A stretch of 64,000 bases of DNA from Adiantum capillus-veneris (Eukaryota; Streptophyta; Polypodiopsida; Polypodiales; Pteridaceae): positions 78,697,884 to 78,761,883 of the forward strand of contig CM043944.1 of NCBI GenBank assembly GCA_014529385.2, written 5' to 3'. Under the pieces are notes generated by a model. The model did not search any database and had not been told where the DNA came from. It worked only from the letters and a program-made list of their open reading frames with translations. Shown piece by piece: positions 11,800 through 23,599 of the stretch (its first letter is position 1; each line of letters starts with the position of its first letter). The translations under genes were made by a program, and so were the position numbers.

Positions 11800-12410
11800 A
11801 TGCAACTGTCCACCATTTTAGGACGTGGACGATTTTGTACACAGTTGCTTGGTATGCTAGAAGGTCAAGTTTGAGAGGCATAAAGCACAGGGATTGTTAC
11901 AGCCTTTACCCATATCCACCCGCCCCTAGGAAAGTATTGCAATGGATTTCATTTTTGATCTCCCGAGAATACAGAGCAGGCACGATGGTATCTGGACTGT
12001 TATTGACAGATTTAGCAAGCAAGCTCATTTAATTCCAGTGAAGACCCCAGTCAAGCCGGATCACTTAGCGAGACTGTTCATTGCCCAGATATTCAGATTA
12101 CATGGCATGCCTGAGACAATTATCTCTGACAGAGATCCCCGATTTACGAGTTTGTTTTGGAAGGCTATTTGGGAGAACATTGGCACGCGGTTGCAGTTCT
12201 CGTTATCTTTCCACCCACACACAGATGGGCAATCGCAGATTGCAAATTCAGTCGTACTGGATTTATTGAAGTCTTACATCTCGAATCAGAAGACTCAATG
12301 GGAAAAGTATTTGCCCTTGGTGGAATTTACCTACAATAACACGATACACTCTTCGACGAGGAAGACGCCATTTGAGATTATTGAGGTGCTACGAAGGTCC
12401 CATCCTTCTT
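11800..12410 (+). pseudogene. Integrase, first copy of the core (catalytic Glu changed to Gln)
   Basis: A zinc-binding region is partly visible near 11840-11860 (C-x-x-C followed by a stop). The catalytic core has the first Asp in MDFIFDL (from 11942) and the second in SDRDPRF (near 12127). The third acidic residue of the D-D-E triad, expected in DGQSEIAN, is CAG (Gln) at 12236-12238. This copy otherwise has no stop through the core. The last 406 bases (12005-12410) are repeated immediately downstream. Integration activity is not expected from this copy alone. Confidence 0.88.
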
Positions 12411-12817
12411 GACAAATTTAGCAAGCAAGCTCATTTCATTCCAGTGAAGAAGACAGTCAAGTCGGATCACTTAGCGAGATTGTTCATTGCCTAGATACTC
12501 AGATTACATGGCATGCCTGAGACAATTGTCACTGACAGAGATCCCCGATTTACGAGTTTGTTTTGGAAGGCTATTTGGGAGAACATTGGCACGCGGTTGC
12601 AGTTCTCGTTATCTTTCCACCCGTAGACAGATGGGCAATCAGAGATTGCAAATTCAGTTGTACCGGATTTATTGAAGTCTTCCATCTCGGATCAAAAGAC
12701 TTAATGGGAAAAGTATTTGTCCTTAGCGGAATTTGACTACAATAACACGATACATTCTTCGACGGGGAAGACGCCATTTGAGATTATTGAAGGTGCTACG
12801 AAGGAACCACCCTTCTT
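12411..12817 (+). pseudogene. Integrase core, adjacent tandem duplicate
   Basis: This segment aligns base for base with 12005-12410, with about 30 substitutions and one inserted base, roughly 92 percent identity counted by eye. It keeps the catalytic Glu codon (GAG, 12642-12644) that the first copy has lost. It carries three in-frame stops (TAG at 12492, TAG at 12624, TAA at 12702) that the first copy lacks. It leads directly into the C-terminal integrase region, so it is the copy continuous with the element's 3' half. The duplication junction lies at the TTCTTGACA word around 12406-12414. Confidence 0.9.
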
Positions 12818-13403
12818 AAATAAGATTTTTAAAGCCAACCAATACACGAGGAACTTGGACACAGCTTTTGCCAAGGTCCGGGAGACTTTAGAGAAATCTC
12901 AAGAAAGACACAAAAAGGCAGCAGATTGACATCGTCGCGATTTGAAATTAAAGGAGAACGATTGGGTGCTCTTACGTTTGGAGAAGGCACGCCTCAAAAA
13001 GAAAAAGGGAAAGGAGCGGCTTTTTCCAAAGCTTAGCATGAGATACTATGGACCTTTCCAAATTTCCAAAAAGATAAATGATGTCTCCTTTACACTAAAG
13101 CTGCCTGATACTTGGAGGATTCACAATGCTTTTCATGTGAGTCTCCTGAAGCCTTTTAAAGGTGATGTGCCCGATGATGGGGAGCCAGATGAGCAACCCA
13201 ACGTGGAGGAAAACAAGAAGATACTTATTCTAGAACAGATTTTGGCACATAAAGATAGAAAGCTAAAAGGTAAAATGAGAAGGCGGTTCTTGGTTAAATT
13301 CAAGAACTATCCCGCATTGGATGCGAAGTGGATGGAGGAGGAGGACCTGACAGATACTCCTCAGATTGTGAACCTTTACCTTGAAGCATTTGGTTTAGCA
13401 TAG
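12818..13403 (+). pseudogene. Integrase C-terminus with chromodomain
   Basis: After a basic linker comes the C-terminal integrase fold typical of gypsy (RYYGPFQISKKIND near 13040, then HNAFHVSLLKPF near 13122). At 13225-13390 lies a chromodomain-like module (ILEQILAHKD, FLVKFKNYPALDAKWMEEED). Chromodomains at this place target chromoviruses to particular chromatin. The frame from 12942 to the TAG at 13401 is open for 153 codons, the longest intact piece in this element's pol. It shows the typical aromatic residues, but function is inferred from family only. Confidence 0.85.
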
Positions 13404-14034
13404 TCTATTCCAAATAGAACCTCGAACTTAGCTTGGGCGGAATTTGGTGCAACGGGATTGCACAAGAGGGGAGTCGCTCCACTCCTTTGTCAACAGATTG
13501 CCCTGATTTTTGATACTAAAGTCACTGATGTCTCTTTTGAGTTTCAGGGATACTGTGAGCTAGCAATATTCTGCTGTATGACTTTATAAACTGGAATTTC
13601 CGATAATGAAAATGATATTGATTTGTTCTTGACTTGTTTAAGTGCAAGGACCGATAGACGAAATGACTGCAGCATTTCGGTCTCAAAGATCTCGATAGAC
13701 GTGATTGCAATAAGGATTAGTTCATCAGGCATCTATGAGGTCCCGATTGCATCTAGATGCGATTGCTAAATACGTTGCCGATTAATCATGGTCTAAGATC
13801 CGAATGAATTTGGAATGTGATTTGTCATGTGATATCTTGTGATATCTTGTGATGTCTTGTGATGTCAAGTGATGTCCTGTGATGTCATGTGATGTGACTG
13901 TCGATTGGTACATGTGCTAGATGTGTTTTCCTAGTGAGTCGGTACTAACAGTGTGTTTACTAAGACAGTTTATGGCCTCTGTCTGTTTTGCAGGCATAAT
14001 CGAGGGCGATTACAATGCTTTGAAGAGAGGCGTA
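13404..14034 (+). other. Non-coding 3' region with 10-bp repeats and purine tract
   Basis: Between pol and the 3' LTR there is no protein-coding signal. Positions 13821-13898 hold seven to eight copies of a 10-base unit (GTGATGTCTT-like, alternating with GTGATATCTT). A weak polypurine tract, GAAGAGAGG (14022-14030), lies four bases before the 3' LTR. Confidence 0.7.
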
Positions 14035-14479
14035 TGTCACAAATGGGTGACGTGGCAACAGATACACACTCTCCCTAGCAGGCAATCTCGGAAAATCCGC
14101 AGACAGACTAACGTGGCATTGTACGGATTCCGTGATTTGCGGCGCAATTTGCGGCAAGAAAAGCGCTGACAGGCTGAATTTCTACGCAAGCCATAATTTG
14201 GGAAGCTTTTGGGCTTTGCTTTATTTTAAGCCTTTTCTTTTTAAAGATAGAAGCTTTTGGGGCTCTGCTTTTGGCATTTCTTGTAAACCTTTAAATAAGT
14301 GGGTTGGGCTCCCACTCTGCACAGCATCTGGACGCAGAGTCTGAGAGTGAGACCCCTCCCACTCCTTGTACTTTCAGGTACAGATTAATACAAAAAGAAA
14401 TACCGAAAGGGGCGCCAGTCCTTGGGACCAATATCTCTAGGCACGGAACTCCGCCGGGCCGTGTCGAATCAATTGTGAA
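14035..14479 (+). repeat. 3' LTR of the chromovirus, truncated
   Basis: Matches 7599-8080 from TGTCACAAATGGG to GTGTCGAATCAATTGTGAA. It lacks about 50 bases around the position of 7725-7775 and everything after position 8080 of the 5' LTR. Numerous substitutions separate the copies. Confidence 0.88.
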
Positions 14480-14854
<375 letters not shown>

Positions 14855-15153
14855 AGGAATACCTATGACTACATAAGCAACAACACCATGATGCATAAGG
14901 TTGTAGATTTGATTGAAAGTTACTTGTACATATCCACGAAGTTGACTAATTTTGCCCTTCCAATAAAACAATCCTCCATAATATAAAAAAACAAGGGTTT
15001 TGTCCCAGCCTCTAATCTAAAATTACCCTTAAGATCCAATGCTTGCAGAATGTTTAGGAAAAGAAAGTCTGAAGCTACAAGATTGATTAATTGATCTTTT
15101 TAATACTATGTCGTTTGAAAAAACCGTGAAGCTAAACAGAGAAAATAACTCAC

Positions 15154-17510
15154 CCGCCTCGATCCCTGAATCGAAAATCACGGTTATCTCTGCCTCTACC
15201 TCTGTCCCTTACTCCAGCAAATCGACCATTATCACGCCCAAAACGGTTCCCACTTTTTGCAGTTGCTTCATTTACTCTAATCGTCCTACCTTCAATGGAC
15301 TATCCAAAAATTCAGACAGCTAATTAGTTTCAAGCACAGAATAGACACCCTCTTGCATCAAAACAGCCAAACTTTAGTACTCACCCCACCATTCATGTTG
15401 TTAATTGCCTTTGTTGCAGCTCGGGGATTGGTGAATGTAATAAATCCATACCCACGAGAAGTACCAGATTCCTTATCAATAATTATCTGATCAATGTGCA
15501 TTCAAAAGGGAGAGAGTAACTTGCTCTGCGTGTAAATAACTTGATTCTATTCAAGTGCTCCTAGCAATACATAGACTACAAACACTTTCAGTTGTCGATA
15601 GGCTTAGACCTGAACTCTGATGTTTAGAGAGAGAGAGAGGGAGAAGGTTAACTTAGCACAAAATTGAAAGTCCTTGATAGATAAGTATTTTTCAAATACC
15701 ACACCGTAAGACATAGATAAACTCTTCTGATGAGGTTCATTGTCAAAGCAAACTCTTTTCCTAAAACAAATCCCTCTAATACCTTGCCTCCAACGCGGCT
15801 AGGGTGTTGTCCAACCACAAAAGGAGACTAGTCCTAACATGTTTACAGACTCCATAAGCACACAAGGAAAGCTTATTGATATTGTATTCCTCCAAAATGT
15901 GACCCTAACAATAACTCAACAAAAAGCATGCCTGACCATGACAGCAGTAAAGGCTGTATAATTAAACAGAACCATCAACTTTGAACAGATAGAGAGCAAT
16001 TTAGGAGCACCTCGAGATAAAAACTTACCAGAGCAGCTTAGAGTCGAAACATACTATCGAAATATTGGCCAGACCAAGATATGGATTCCATAATACAACA
16101 CGCGCCAACAAGATATAGTGTAAGAAACAAAGAAATAGGATATGGAGACAATCCATCAGCTAACCCAACTTATCAACGGCTCAAGCCAAAACTTATCCAG
16201 CTCCAAAACTCAGCTTCCCTCTGACGAGCTTGCTTCATCTAGCCAGATAGCCCACATACCTTGAATTGGACACGAAAGCCTGATAAACCTCAGGCCTTGG
16301 AGCAAATAGATATGATCCATCCTTTAAAATCCAATAGCTTAAGCAATGTATGCCATGCTGCGCATCAAGATTCTGACATATAACAGCTACTGTCACATAA
16401 TCCAGATGTTGAAAAGCAGAAGATCTTCTCGAGATAATGATACTGTTTGGCCTGCGCTTTATGACCCGGTCAAAATACAATTGTATCAGAGCTATCATGT
16501 CTGAAGATGAAGAGCGATGAGCTGTGAGCCCCATAAATGACAAAGAAAGCAGTCGAAACTGTCTGCCTTGAATAATATGATATGTAATGTAGCATCCAAA
16601 AGGTATTGTACCATAAGAAACCAAAATTTAGCAAACCCTAACTACAAGAAGTGGCCCTTACAACTGTACACTTAGTGAATTCACCTGCAAACACCGTTGT
16701 TTTGAGTAGTTGCACACATTGTGAGCTTCAAAACAATTCAATTTAGTTGTCCACATAATATCATGAAGGAATTTGCAAGAGTGCAAGCAACAAAGAGCCA
16801 AGTCGTTAGCACATATGTAACAAGGGTTTCTCTTGCATGACAAAGCCATGCAAGCTAGAAAGACGCTCAAGACTAATTCCGTCATGCTGAAGACTACAGC
16901 AGTAATCGTGAACTATCCATGCCCAACTCCCATAAATAATGTGCATACAAAGCTCCCCTCAGGAAGTGAATGAATTCACTGCACTGGAAACTATCACAGT
17001 TTTCACCTTACGTAACATAACAGAATGCATAAAAACAAGTGCAACAGCTTTAGTATTTCCCTATGTACCCCTGGATGATTTCATGCACAATGGCATGTGC
17101 AACTTTGAAACTCCATAGACCACGAATTCCTACTATATTTCATTTGCGACAAATAATTACAAAGATTTCCCATGACCACATCAACTCACAGAAGAAGTGT
17201 CTAATGGTTGCCGAAAAACATCAGGACTCTCGTTCACTCTGCAAGGGTGACTCTACATGACCCAACAGCCTAGACCATGTCACAGCTAAGACCTTGCATA
17301 ATCATTGTCTTACGCATGGAATGTTTTGCGCCGCCTCGACACCGAAATATAAAGACATACGAGAAATCGGCAACTAACAGCAAAGAGATGGAAAGAGACC
17401 TTGACAGCCACGATGGAGCCGAATTCCTCGAACTTGTCGCGAAGGGCGTCCTCTGTAGTGTCGAAGGAGAGGCCACCCACGTACACGGAGTTGTCGTCGT
17501 CCATGGCCAT
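15154..17510 (-). CDS. RRM-type RNA-binding protein gene, three exons visible, 3' end not found
   Basis: A host gene on the minus strand encoding an RNA recognition motif protein of the plant glycine-rich or Arg/Asp-rich type. Exon 1 (17510-17400, 37 codons) starts at an ATG in good context and has the RNP2 motif VYVGGL, then FGSIVAVK. Exon 2 (15486-15385, 34 codons) holds RNP1, RGYGFITF, then AINNMNGG. Exon 3 (15299-15154) completes the fold with GRTIRVNEA and enters an RG/RD-rich tail (RDRGRGRDNRDF). Introns 17399-15487 and 15384-15300 have GT..AG ends and join in phase 0. After exon 3 a GTGAGT donor follows in phase 2, but no acceptable next exon was found before the (CT)n tract and the chromovirus, so the C-terminus is missing or further away. 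The function in RNA binding is inferred from family. Intron 1 (1.9 kb) contains no recognised element. Confidence 0.85.
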
Positions 17511-18144
17511 GGCTCAGTTTTGCTGCCTGGGTCTGTCAAGATCGTTATACTGCAGGAGGCAATGCAAGTTGCAACGCTCGGTTTTCTCACTGTGAAAAGC
17601 AAGATTCCAATTTACCCCCCTCATGGTGACTATTTTTCTTTTTGAAGGTGTGCCCACGATTCATTTTTAGTGTTTCTCTTAAGAGAATTTCAAGAGATTC
17701 CCCTTCTTTGAGCTTTCTACGTGCATCCTAGAATTGGCACTGTGCATGGGGGTTGGTTTCTCTTTTCTGCAAAGCCTCCTCTCCACCATAGCTTCTTGAT
17801 TGTTCTCTTAAGATCTTTCTACGTGCATCTTAGAACAGGCATTGCGTATGGGGGTTGGTTGCTCTTTTTTGCAAAGCCTCCTCTCCACCATAGCTTCTTT
17901 AAATTGTAACCACGTTTAGGTTTTGAATGAACAGGATCAATAGCACGTTATGTTCTCGCTCCTTGTCTTTTCTCATCCTCTCCCTGGTCTCTTTCTTTCA
18001 TGTGATAAGTTGTCTGTGATGGAGTTCCTTTCTCTGCATCTCTCTCAGTGCATTGTTATGTCTCCACGATTTTGAGAAATGCATTATTAGGGGAAATCTA
18101 GGAAGATCCTCTTGCAGGTTTTTGAATGAAAAGAAAAATAAAAG
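17511..18144. promoter_or_regulatory. Upstream region of the RRM gene with a 102-bp tandem duplication
   Basis: This is the 5' flank of the RRM gene, bounded on the right by the giant LTR at 18145. TTTCTACGTGCATC begins at 17714 and again at 17816, and the two ~102-bp copies (to about 17917) match at most positions. No clear TATA box was identified. A promoter role is inferred from position only. Confidence 0.5.
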
Positions 18145-18839
18145 TGAGAAATACCCCTCCCCAGAGGTCTATGCACAAAATATACAATTTACACTTTTAT
18201 ACAATTTTCAATATACATCAGAGTTGCGTAAGCATTTGCATAGGGGAAGATATCCAAAAAAAAGCTCACTCCAAAGCTCCCTAAAAAATCTCGCTCCATT
18301 CCAATCCCCTTTGTAGACCACCAAGCACTACTATATCTTGTCAACAAACCATGTAATACAAGAAGAATTGTAAGCTCTAATTCATCATCTTACTAGAGTT
18401 GGAATTTATGATGGTTGTTAAGAAGGGCACCACACATCATACCCTTTGTAGACCACCAAGAACTACTATATCTTGCCAACAAACCATGTAATACAAGGAG
18501 AATTGTAAGCTTTAATTCATCATCTTACTAGAGTTGGAATTTATGATGGTTGTTAAGAAGGGCACCACACATCATAGATCTTATCACTTATCAAGGATCA
18601 CCTCAAAGAAACCTCATAAGGGAATTAACACAAGTAGAGTCACAAATTCCACTTCCTATAACACCAAAGCTGATCTAGCAAGCAAGTGCCCGACCAAGCA
18701 TGGAGTTTGGGCCATGAACCGGACTGCATCCAGAGGTACCTAGCGACTAGTGGTACCCCTGAATGGGTGTTATGAATGAAAGTGTACTTAAGAAAAATAT
18801 AACATTGTGGAGGGTGAATATATATGTACACTGCGTTGC

Positions 18840-18891
<52 letters not shown>

Positions 18892-21011
18892 TATGGTGGA
18901 GGGTGAAATAGAGTGCACAGAGACATGAGAAGATGACAACAGAGAATCTTTAAATGCCCATCTAAATAGAACAGGCAACCATTTATTAATGCAATGACAA
19001 AATTTGGGTATACCATAACATCAAAAAAAAGAGTTTATGACAAAATAATTAGTAGAGCACCGGACCCTATGTAGGGATCGATCGGACCACCCATCCACTT
19101 TCGCTCTACTATGGACAGAGAGAATTTCACTTCGTCGAGAGCGAGCCAGAACACCCCCAACCTACCTGAGCCAGACATAAGTTGAGGCCGCCTCGCCTCC
19201 CTCCATGAACCCCAGCTCTGAAAGGATCCCAAGTACCAGTAGGTGGTAGGGTATCAACACCAACCATATCAGTTTAAGCATCACGCCTCTTCGACGCCCA
19301 GCACCGGGTGTTTAGGCAAAGCCAAGGCAAAATCATCGACGCGTTAGCCGTGTAGGTCATTCAACCCCCAATGCACTAACCGTGTAGATGAGACTAACAA
19401 AAAGAAGAAGACCTAGGCAACACCCCTAATCCAGCAAAGCCCCAGGTCAACAACCCTTTAGTCTAAAGCTAAGTGATATAGGTGATCTTAGTTTTATAGC
19501 GACGCTACCATAAGAAACATAACACGTGAGTCCAATCACAATAGCACTTTCCATATGCACAAACAATCTTTTTCAAGCAGTTAGACTATACAAGGTCTCT
19601 ACCCTTACACGTCTACCGTAAACCATCCAAATTACCTCATGATCCAATCCCAAAACCATTAACCAAAATCCAATCACATCACACAGGTGAGCACTCCACC
19701 CAACTTGGGTGAGGCACGACCAATCCTATATAACCACTTTAGAACATAACATGGCTGCAAATTTCGGCAACATTTCGACAACATAACCAAATCCAGAAAA
19801 ACCATGAGCCACACCGGCTTACACCATAGAATATCAACCATAATCCATAAGGGAATCTCAACCCTTGACCATGAATCATAATCACATTGAACCAACTCCC
19901 AACTTGGAGTTTGACACATCCCTTGCAATCAATCGAAGTCTACACACATGTGACCTTTAAAACGTGATTCTTTCATGCATAAAAAGAGTCCAACTAGCAA
20001 CTAATCATGATATAAAAATCCAATTTTGACCACATCCAACCATGCAAAGTTGATGCATCATATCTGCACTTCACCTCCTTAGCACATAGAGCTAGTTTTG
20101 ACTTAAGAAGGTGGAAAGCAATCACAACCATGCATATGAAACATCCACATCAACCCATGAGTTCCCATCGTATGATATCAATCCATCACCATAAACATGA
20201 TGCAAAACAGCTCCGACCTTTAGGTCAACCATAAACCATAATTTCATACATATGCAAAAAATCACTTTTTGGCATTTTCGGGAGCATGCAAAACATGCAA
20301 TCGAAAGTAATTGACCTCAAACCAATGCATCAAGCTCGGCTCCATAATATAGACTTACACTCTATCAAATCACTTCACCCATATGGTACTCATACAACGA
20401 ACGGTAATCCCAAAAGAAAGCCACTTTAATCATATCTGCCTATGCGGTTCGGGATGTTTTTTTTACCATGTCTCTTAGCTCGTGCGTGTTTTCCACGTGA
20501 CACCAAAGAGAGAAAATGTTTTAAATGATGTGTTTTATCTCTAGTCTAAAGGGTTCGGGCTGATTCATAGCGGTTTGTGATTTATGACCAAAATAGTGTT
20601 CCTACCGCTTTAATGACGAAACAAAAAAAGCTTTTTATGCACGCATGTGACCATAAACGCATCATGTGCATAAATCAGCGTGTTAAACATGATGAAATAA
20701 TCATGGGACAACTTTGTACATACTCAGTTGATCTATACATGCACTCGTATGCGAAAAAACAATCACCGAGAGGGTGACTACTCAGAAAAACAACATAGAG
20801 AGAGAGAGAGAGAGGATGATGGCTATGGAGTTTAGAGCTTCTCGCTATGCTTTAGAATTGATTAGGGGTTGTCGAAAGGCTTCTTACTTTGTCGCAAGAG
20901 AGCGGTGATGAGAGCTACGTAGAGGTATCCGCCACGAAAGCTTCCGAAGAGCGCGTACACCGTGAGACAAGAGAGAAGATAATAAGCAAGTAGAGAGAGA
21001 GAGTGTGTGTC

Positions 21012-21058
<47 letters not shown>

Positions 21059-22046
21059 TTATGGAGATGGTGATAAAGATCTTGCACCACTCCGTATAAT
21101 AGATACGTATAGCCTTGCGGTAGTAGATGCAACAGACGGCACTGAAAACTGAGCACTAACCGGCAAGTTATAGGCAAGTGTAGCAGGCTGGAGTAACCCC
21201 CAAGCCATAAGGTAGCACTACCTCTTATGCATGGAATAGATACACATCTTTTGGGACTTTTCTAAAAACAAGACTTTGCTTTTGGTGGTCAACTCTCCCG
21301 CTTACCATTCAATTTTTACAGCAAAATTGACCAATGGCAATATCTAGCCAACTAATGGAAATCATAGCTAGACTATGCCGCATCGTAATATCCCGACATA
21401 ATTATGACCTTCCTGTACTGCCTCGACGTATTTACGATATCGCTTTTTATAAAAATATTCCTCGTAAAAATCTCGTCTAGTCCCGTTTTGCTTCGAGTGA
21501 TCATTTTTAAATCCAACATTGACTAAAATTAATATTTTTGTGTTTAAGTCATCATAAAAAACACATTGCTGTTCAAAAACGCCAAAAAGCACGAAAAGCT
21601 AAAAATAACATAAAAAGCAAAAAAAAAAAACTAAAATTGAACCACGAGTCTCCCTCAGCTTGGAATAAGAAAACGGACTTGCTTTTCATTAAAAAGCACT
21701 AAAAATCACCAAAAGCTAAAAGTAGAGTGAAAAGCACTCAAAAAGCAAGTTTTTACAAAATTGAACCATGGCTTCCTTGGAACAAGTAGATTAAAGATCT
21801 GACATTGCTTTTTTCAAAAAAGCACCTAAAATCATAAAAAGCATGAAAAGGCTAAAAATAGCGAATTTTTTCAAAACTGAACCAAATGTCCATTTAACCT
21901 ATTGGAACATGGAAATGACCTTGCTTTTTACTTTAGAACCTTCCAATATTGTCAATCAAGCATCTTTAAGTCAAAAAATTTGACAGAATAGATATTGAAA
22001 GCTATTTTTCTTATTTTTAGAAGAGACCCAAAAATTGAGGATCTTA
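18145..22046 (-). repeat. 3' LTR (minus orientation), low-coordinate copy
   Basis: Homology with the other copy starts at TGAGAAATACC (18145) and is clear to 21757. A polypurine-like tract at 22047-22061 suggests the LTR extends to about 22046, through three diverged ~110-bp units of an AAAAGCACTAAAAA-type repeat that the other copy shares only in part. Relative to the other LTR it has an insertion of about 420 bp (18265-18685) and lacks about 330 bp near 20457. It contains GA tracts at 18843-18888 and 21014-21053. Confidence 0.8.
18307..18575. repeat. 133-bp tandem duplication inside an LTR-specific insertion
   Basis: CCCTTTGTAGACCACCAAG begins at 18307 and 18440. The two 133-bp units differ at only a few bases. 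The block is absent from the partner LTR at 29486-33013. Confidence 0.85.
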
Positions 22047-22061
22047 GATCCTCCCACACTT
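22047..22061 (-). other. Polypurine tract-like sequence
   Basis: On the minus strand AAGTGTGGGAGGATC lies between the end of the integrase frame and the LTR, the position expected for plus-strand priming. Confidence 0.55.
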
Positions 22062-22114
22062 GAAAAATTCGAGGTGTCCTCACCTCAACATGAAATCTGG
22101 ATAATTTATTCTCA

Positions 22115-22520
22115 TTACATCATCACGTTCGGATATGTTGACCATTTAACAAGGTGTTCAATAATGGTCCGATTACATAGAGGCTTGGTTCTGCTCTGAA
22201 GTATTACTTTGGGATATACTTCAAAAGTTCTGTCAATAGATGTAGATAATAGAGAATCATCAAGAATATGTTGCGGATCAGGTACATACTTCTTGAGTAA
22301 GCTGACGTGAAAAACATCATGTACCTTTATGTGTGGTGGTAACAAGAATCTGTAAGCTTGATCATTAATTCGCTCTGTGATTACAAAAGGTCCACAATAT
22401 CTGGCACTCAGCTTCTTACACTTACCCATTGATAACGAACTACATTTGGGTTTCACTCTCAAAAATACCATATCGCCCTCTTCAAAAAGTTTGGCAGATC
22501 GTTTTGGATCAGCATAACTC
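22115..22520 (-). pseudogene. Integrase C-terminus with chromodomain-like end
   Basis: The frame (22471-22115) carries the gypsy integrase C-terminal signature (ARYCGPFVITERINDQAY, then HDVFHVSLLKKYVPD). It ends in a segment resembling the start of a chromodomain (EHLVKWSTYP). The expected WEDE-like continuation is lost by a frame change near 22115. This supports chromovirus membership, less firmly than in the element at 7.6 kb. Confidence 0.75.
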
Positions 22521-22552
22521 TTTTGTCTATCTTGAGCAGTCTAAATATCTTG

Positions 22553-23300
22553 TCATATAAGATCGGCTTGTAGTTGCATTTTATCCAACATTTCTTTGGA
22601 TGCTTGAATTCGTATGAGAGGGTCTGTCCATTTGAGCGGAGTAAGACTCTTGTCCATACAATGCTTGAAAAGGAGACATTCCAATTGAGCGTTGAAATGA
22701 GGAATTATACGCAAATTCAACCAAATACAAGTATCTAGTCCATTTACTCTGCTCATGCATACAATAAGCTCTCAACATGTCTTCAATGATTTGACTTGTC
22801 CTTTCTATCTGCCCATCAGTTTGAGAATGATAAGCAGTACTAAAGGCTAACTGAGTTCCTGTAGCTGAGAATAAGGCTTTCCAAAAATTTGAGGTGAACT
22901 TCGCATCACGATCAGAAATTATCCGTCGCGGTAAACCATGATATATGAAAACGCCTTTCATGAAGACTTGAGCTATAACCTTAGCCGTAAATGTTGAAAA
23001 TAAATGGGTCATTTTTGTAAGCATATCAACAACCACAAAAATAGAGTCATATCCCAGAGATATAGAAAGTCATGTAATGAAATCCATGGATATGTATTCC
23101 CATTTGATTTGTGGAGCATCAGTAGGTTGAAGCTTACCGGGGTATCTAATTCGTTCAGCTTTAATATGTTGACGTGTTAAACATCTTATAACATAGCTCA
23201 ACACATCACGCTTTAGTCCTGACCAAAAGAAACTCTTTTTTACAGTAGAGTAAGCCTTAATGTATCCTGGATGTCCTGTTATAGGTATATCATGAGCTTC
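22553..23300 (-). pseudogene. Integrase core
   Basis: The minus strand reads an HHCC-like region (near 23250-23150) and a core with MDFIT (first Asp, near 23080), ISDRDAKFTSNFWK (second Asp, near 22915) and DGQIERTSQ (Glu, near 22805). All three catalytic acidic residues are still present, unlike the plus-strand chromovirus. A stop interrupts the segment after MDFIT, and the frame shifts again near 22600, so the protein is not intact. Confidence 0.85.
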
Positions 23301-23306
23301 CTGTAA

Positions 23307-23442
23307 GATCTGAAGTTTAATTCCACCTTGATTTGGAATACAAAGACCATTACCAAAGTAAAGGTCATCACCTTGATCTGAAGTTTAATTCCACCTTGAT
23401 TTGGAATACAAAGACCATTACCAAAGTAAAGGTCATCACCTT
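23307..23442. repeat. 68-bp exact tandem duplication within pol
   Basis: GATCTGAAGTTTAATTCC begins at 23307 and 23375, and both 68-base copies read identically. Because 68 is not a multiple of three, it shifts the pol frame between RNase H and integrase. Confidence 0.9.
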
Positions 23443-23599
23443 CAATGTGAAAGCCTTTGATTTGCCTCTCTTGCTTCTCTGTGCGATTATTTAAGTTCAT
23501 CAAGTATTTGATTTTTAAGTAATACGGGTCATTAGTCATACCTTCTCGAATAAGGTCAATTAAAGAAGTAGTAGAGGTTGTGACAACCGCTACATTACT

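Larger units (their letters stand above)
7599..14479 (+). mobile_element. Ty3/gypsy chromovirus, old and degenerate
   Basis: The order is 5' LTR, initiator-Met PBS, gag (serine tract, CCHC knuckle), protease, reverse transcriptase, RNase H, integrase, C-terminal chromodomain, non-coding leader-like segment, purine tract and 3' LTR, all on the plus strand. The chromodomain after integrase defines a chromovirus. All frames are broken by stops and shifts. The 3' LTR lacks about 78 bases at its end and a ~50-base internal stretch present in the 5' LTR, and no target duplication could be found, so the right boundary is truncated. The integrase core is duplicated in tandem. LTR mismatches plus indels indicate an old insertion. 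Confidence 0.93.

Noticed and set aside
13821-13898. Regular short repeats considered as a CRISPR-like array
   Set aside because: Contiguous 10-bp units without spacers, in a plant retrotransposon.
16235-16885. Minus-strand frames of 75-129 codons inside intron 1 of the RRM gene
   Set aside because: No known domain, no splice connection to the flanking exons in a sensible phase, and typical of random open frames.
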